Below are positions 14,413 through 16,276 of a stretch of DNA of 16,276 nucleotides, one piece after another. Source of the stretch: DAISJD01 sp036821645 (GTDB lineage Bacteria; Pseudomonadota; Alphaproteobacteria; ATCC43930; CGMCC-115725); NCBI GenBank assembly GCA_036821645.1, contig DAISJD010000069.1, forward strand, positions 1-16,276, given 5' to 3'. Each line of letters opens with the position of its first letter. Positions within the stretch are counted from its first letter, which is position 1. Below the pieces are notes generated by a model. That model saw only the letters and a list, made by a program, of their open reading frames with translations. It did not search any database and had not been told where the DNA came from. The position numbers and the translations under genes are program-made.

Positions 14413-14988
14413 ATGTGCGCCATACACGTTGACAGGAGCTTCTACAGTTCTTTTACAAAAAACTCTTTTTATAGCAATGATTTATCAAAAAAATTAAATA
14501 AAAATAAAAAAAGAGCATATCATGGTAAAAAAAATGATTTTGATTTCTATTTCATCTCGCAAAAGGAAATAGAAGAGGTTGTTAATTTTATTGACTATAA
14601 TGATTTTCTACCCAAAAAATATTGGGGGAAATCAGTAAAAGACTTTATCGTCGATGGCCTGCAACAAAATATCTATAAAAGTCTCGTCATCAGATCGCCT
14701 GATGATAAACGCGTCATCAGTTATCTTGATTTTCGGTTTCTGCCAGATAATTTGATCGAGATTGGGTTTTGCTTCACTGCAAAAGAATATAGAAATCAGG
14801 GTTGCATCAAATCATTGATGCAAAAACTGCTGTCTCTCTATGAGGGAAGCCGATTTACAATAACGACGCATGAAAAGAACCACGCAATGCAACAAGCCAT
14901 CCTTGCCCTTGGATTTAAAGAGCAAAGCCGCACGATCGCCGATCGGATTAATGGGGAAAGCACGATCGCCTATCTCTATGTCCCGTAA
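14413..14988 (+). CDS. GNAT-family N-acetyltransferase
   Basis: This 191-residue protein has a recognisable GNAT acetyltransferase fold in its C-terminal two thirds. A beta strand (RVISYLDFRF) leads to motif A, EIGFCFTAKEYRNQGCIKSLM, residues 116-136. R127 and G130 match the acetyl-CoA pyrophosphate loop R-x-x-G-x-A/G, although the last position is Ile132. HEKNHAMQQAILALGFKEQ (153-171) is the usual motif B region. The first 45 residues (Ser/Lys/Asn/Tyr-rich) match no domain I know. The first part of the gene is strongly AT-rich, while the last third approaches the chromosomal composition. The ATG at 14413 has AAGGGGG just upstream. The substrate is unknown. It converges on the MFS gene across a small stem-loop. 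Confidence 0.82.
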   Translation: MCAIHVDRSFYSSFTKNSFYSNDLSKKLNKNKKRAYHGKKNDFDFYFISQKEIEEVVNFIDYNDFLPKKYWGKSVKDFIVDGLQQNIYKSLVIRSPDDKRVISYLDFRFLPDNLIEIGFCFTAKEYRNQGCIKSLMQKLLSLYEGSRFTITTHEKNHAMQQAILALGFKEQSRTIADRINGESTIAYLYVP

Positions 14989-15009
14989 TCGCCGGGGTGT
15001 CACAGACAA

Positions 15010-15047
15010 GGGCGTTTACTGATCGCCGATCGTCGTCAAAAACGCCC
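15010..15047. terminator. Inverted repeat between convergent GNAT and MFS genes
   Basis: GGGCGTTT (15010-15017) and AAACGCCC (15040-15047) are exact inverted repeats around 22 bases that include a small GATC-GCC-GATC element. The position between two converging genes, 22 and 36 bases from their stops, suits a bidirectional terminator. The long loop and the lack of a T-run make it moderate at best. Confidence 0.45.
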
Positions 15048-15082
15048 CGTCGGCCCCACTGCATGGGCAAGCGGGCCCCCCG

Positions 15083-16276
15083 TCAATCGGCCGCCCCTTG
15101 CGCAGCGGCGGCATTGATGTTCGTGCGTAACGGTACCTCTTTCAGCAGGCATGCCGCACAGAGGGCCATAAATTGGGTCAGGGCCGACACGGAAAAAACC
15201 CAATGGAACGCCTGGGCCACGGCATTCCCATAGGCCAGTCTTAGAGCCGGGTTCAGTTGGTGTATGCCTTCCACACCTTGATGCAACAGCCGCAGGCCCG
15301 GCATCACCCCCGATCCATCGGCAGACGGCGGCAGAAGCGCATTCAACTGGGCGATCAGCACGGCCCCCAATAAGGCCACCCCGAAAGACCCCCCCATGGA
15401 TCGAAAGAACGAGATCGACGCCGTACCACTGCCAAGATCGCGATATTCCATGGCATTTTGCACCGCGACGAGCATCACCGGCAATACCAACCCAATACCG
15501 ATCCCCGTCGAGGCCAACAGGCATCCGACCACGACCAGCGATGTCCCGATATCGGTCGTGGCAAGGGTGAGGCTAGACAGGGTCGCAACCGATAATCCCA
15601 ACAGTGGAAAGCGTTTGTAGCGCCCGCTGGCCGCCATCCATCGCCCGGCCGTCACGGCACCGACGACGGTCCCGGCACTGAGGGGAATCAGCATCAACCC
15701 CGCCTCGCGCGCTTCGAGTCCGAACAGAAGTTGCAGATAAAGCGGCACATAAATCGTCCCGCCCAACATCGATGCCCCGGTCAACAGATTGGTAAGATTG
15801 CCCGTGACGAACACCGGATTGGCAAACAGGCGCGGCGGCAAGATCGGCTCTGCAGCACGCCGTTCCTGAAAGACGCATAGGGCGAATAACACGAGGGCCG
15901 CACCGGCCAGACTGTAAATCACCGGCGATTGCCACGCCACCTGAACCCCGCCCATCGTGGTGATCAACAGAATGCACAGAACGGCCGAGACGATCAACAT
16001 CGCCCCCCAATAATCGATCTCGTGGCGCACCCGTTTTGCCTTGAGGCGTCGCAAACTGATTTCGGCTGACAAAAAGGCCGCAACCCCAAGCGGCAAATTG
16101 ATCCAAAAGGCCCAGCGCCAACTCAAATAATCAACGAACAATCCGCCAAGCACGGGACCGGCGACACTGGCCGTTGCAAACACGCTGGCGATATAGGCCT
16201 GATATTTACCCCGTTCGCGCGGCGAGATCACCTCGGCGATGGTGGCATGGGCCATGGCCAAGAGGCAACCCCCGCC
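15083..16276 (-). CDS. DHA2-type MFS drug efflux transporter (N-terminus cut off by window)
   Basis: These 397 residues of an EmrB/QacA-like (DHA2, 14-TM) proton-drug antiporter run to the window edge; the frame stays open past 16276, so the true start is outside. Motif C of the drug antiporters is visible in VAGPVLGGLF, followed by the DHA2 hallmark WRWAFWINLPLGV. The segment PRERGKYQAY is the loop before that helix. About ten further hydrophobic helices follow, and the protein ends in a short hydrophilic tail (NINAAAAQGAAD). It acts in the inner membrane; the substrate cannot be told from sequence. The usual EmrA-like or TetR-like neighbour would lie upstream, beyond the window. Confidence 0.92.
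   Translation of the reverse strand, partial: GGGCLLAMAHATIAEVISPRERGKYQAYIASVFATASVAGPVLGGLFVDYLSWRWAFWINLPLGVAAFLSAEISLRRLKAKRVRHEIDYWGAMLIVSAVLCILLITTMGGVQVAWQSPVIYSLAGAALVLFALCVFQERRAAEPILPPRLFANPVFVTGNLTNLLTGASMLGGTIYVPLYLQLLFGLEAREAGLMLIPLSAGTVVGAVTAGRWMAASGRYKRFPLLGLSVATLSSLTLATTDIGTSLVVVGCLLASTGIGIGLVLPVMLVAVQNAMEYRDLGSGTASISFFRSMGGSFGVALLGAVLIAQLNALLPPSADGSGVMPGLRLLHQGVEGIHQLNPALRLAYGNAVAQAFHWVFSVSALTQFMALCAACLLKEVPLRTNINAAAAQGAAD

Overview
The window is a GC-rich bacterial chromosome segment with a few sharply AT-rich patches. The purine locus with purS, purQ and a small purL as separate genes, followed by bolA and a CGFS monothiol glutaredoxin, together with a DUF1501/DUF1800 pair and two-domain MazG, points to an alphaproteobacterium, probably Rhodospirillales-like. 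The family-level placement is an inference; no rRNA or other marker is present to settle it.

Layout. (1) 1-175, minus: the N-terminus of an Rrf2-family regulator resembling NsrR, divergent from purB. (2) 331-7468, plus: purB, an NRDE/TANGO2-type protein that overlaps purB by one base, then purC, purS, purQ, purL, bolA and grxD. The purine genes supply the FGAM synthetase complex (PurS, PurQ, PurL), SAICAR synthase (PurC) and adenylosuccinate lyase (PurB). BolA and the CGFS glutaredoxin form a known iron-sulphur partnership. (3) 7469-8276: an AT-rich patch with a strong hairpin and one minus-strand gene for a Cys-rich stand-alone JAMM/MPN-type protein. (4) 8274-9566, minus: a CorC/HlyC-type membrane protein with CNNM and CBS domains. 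(5) 9830-12392, minus: a translationally coupled DUF1800-DUF1501 pair; the DUF1501 protein carries a Tat signal. (6) 12393-12523: a short AT-rich intergenic region packed with palindromes. (7) 12524-13806, minus: mazG followed by a DUF962/Mpo1-like membrane protein. (8) 13816 to about 14640: a second AT-rich patch with a 93-residue charged, coiled-coil-like protein (minus) and, divergent from it, a GNAT acetyltransferase whose gene drifts from AT-rich to normal composition. (9) 15083 to the window end, minus: a DHA2-type MFS drug exporter cut off by the window edge.

The housekeeping genes are ordinary. The parts that deserve a second look are the two AT-rich gene patches (the JAMM protein, and the 93-residue protein with the GNAT), the palindrome cluster at 12391-12520, and the possible alternative RNA structures in the purC leader. 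I see no tRNA, rRNA, CRISPR array, transposase or integrase. No gap between genes exceeds about 300 bases.
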